From: Vibrio sp. Isolate32
Lineage (GTDB): Bacteria; Pseudomonadota; Gammaproteobacteria; Enterobacterales; Vibrionaceae
Direction of reading: 5' to 3'
Assembly (NCBI RefSeq): GCF_022397955.1
Contig: NZ_JAKEUQ010000034.1
Coordinates: 1 to 33,454 of the forward strand
DNA length: 33,454 nucleotides
The translations under genes were made by a program, and so were the position numbers. Every line of letters starts with the position of its first letter. Within the stretch, counting starts at the first letter, position 1. The notes under the pieces are model-generated. The model searched no databases. It worked only from the letters and a program-made list of their open reading frames with translations, and was not told where the DNA came from. Positions 33,207 to 33,454 of the stretch are shown here, in pieces.

Positions 33207-33454
33207 TGATCTGCTCCAGCCAGACTGGACACTTCATTAAGCGACATTTTGATTTTCAAAGTTAACTGGGCTTAGATACCCAAGAGCACTGTGCCTTCTT
33301 GTCCGATTATAATCAACCTCTATGTATTCAAAGATTGTTTGGCGCATCTCGTCTCGCGTCATGATCGGCTCATACTGGATCGCTTCAACTTTCATTGAAT
33401 GGAAGAAGCTCTCAACACAAGCATTGTCCCAGCCGTTTCCTTTCCTACTCATAC
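33207..33454 (-). mobile_element. IS3-family element, one end (cut by window edge)
   Basis: The element end appears to start with TGATCTGCTCCAGCC at about 33207, beginning TGA as IS3-family inverted repeats usually do, and it continues off the right edge. The transposase occupies 33237 onward. The target duplication cannot be checked. Confidence 0.5.
33237..33454 (-). CDS. IS3-family transposase OrfB, C-terminal end (partial)
   Basis: The last 71 residues of the catalytic subunit: MSRKGNGWDNACVESFFHSM with the final catalytic Glu in CVESFF, then YIEVDYNRTRRHSALGYLSP. This is the classic C-terminus of the IS3-family integrase core. It carries no visible damage and would continue past the window. 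Confidence 0.85.
   Translation of the reverse strand, partial: MSRKGNGWDNACVESFFHSMKVEAIQYEPIMTRDEMRQTIFEYIEVDYNRTRRHSALGYLSPVNFENQNVA

Noticed and set aside
1..33454. CRISPR array, tRNA or rRNA genes, prophage or integron structure
   Set aside because: No regular repeat-spacer pattern, cloverleaf, rRNA sequence, phage structural genes or attC-like series was seen.

Overview
The window looks like chromosomal DNA of a marine Vibrio, probably near the Splendidus clade. This is inferred from remembered family resemblance (RstAB-like two-component pair, DUF3541-like protein, NupC, RhlE, the thi operon order, HBM chemoreceptor, HD-GYP remnant) and from moderate to low GC; no search was run. Both ends lie inside insertion sequences: an ISL3-type transposase is cut at base 1 and an IS3-type transposase at the last base. 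That is what a draft contig bounded by repeats would look like.

Layout, left to right. 1-700: ISL3 end and a decayed IS5-family transposase. 883-4009: exported protein, then an RstA-like response regulator and an RstB-like histidine kinase whose first membrane segment is in another frame (apparent one-base loss in a T tract). 4098-5461: GNAT acetyltransferase and a dead HD-GYP gene carrying two adjacent TAG stops. 5596-8349: ascorbate-type PTS genes (IIB, IIC, IIA) on the minus strand, behind an unrecognised two-repeat protein. 8764-12227: lipoprotein; a nucleoside transporter preceded by a CRP-like site, a structured leader and an undetected 39-codon ORF; a small membrane protein; a methyltransferase. 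12338-16851: DUF3541-like protein, diguanylate cyclase, RhlE helicase. 16852-18249: hairpin-rich spacer and two unknown proteins. 18716-21027: divergent LysR regulator and MFS transporter. 21050-22846: decayed IS110/IS1111-type and IS630 elements next to each other.

23015-31170 is a thiamin salvage block. A TPP riboswitch precedes thiD, an ABC transporter (ATPase, permease, THI5/NMT1-like binding protein), tenA and thiM. The transporter would import pyrimidine precursors, TenA would release HMP from breakdown products, ThiD and ThiM would phosphorylate the two halves, and ThiE would join them. ThiE is separated from the rest by an oppositely oriented chemoreceptor gene and has no visible riboswitch of its own. 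The window ends with a C-terminally anchored small protein, an AraC-type regulator and the IS3 end.

The most interesting unexplained items are the structured leader plus small ORF before nupC, the short ORF starting inside the TPP riboswitch P1 stem, the two-repeat protein beside the PTS with its paired palindromes, the hairpin array at 17008-17076, and the frameshifted sensor kinase.
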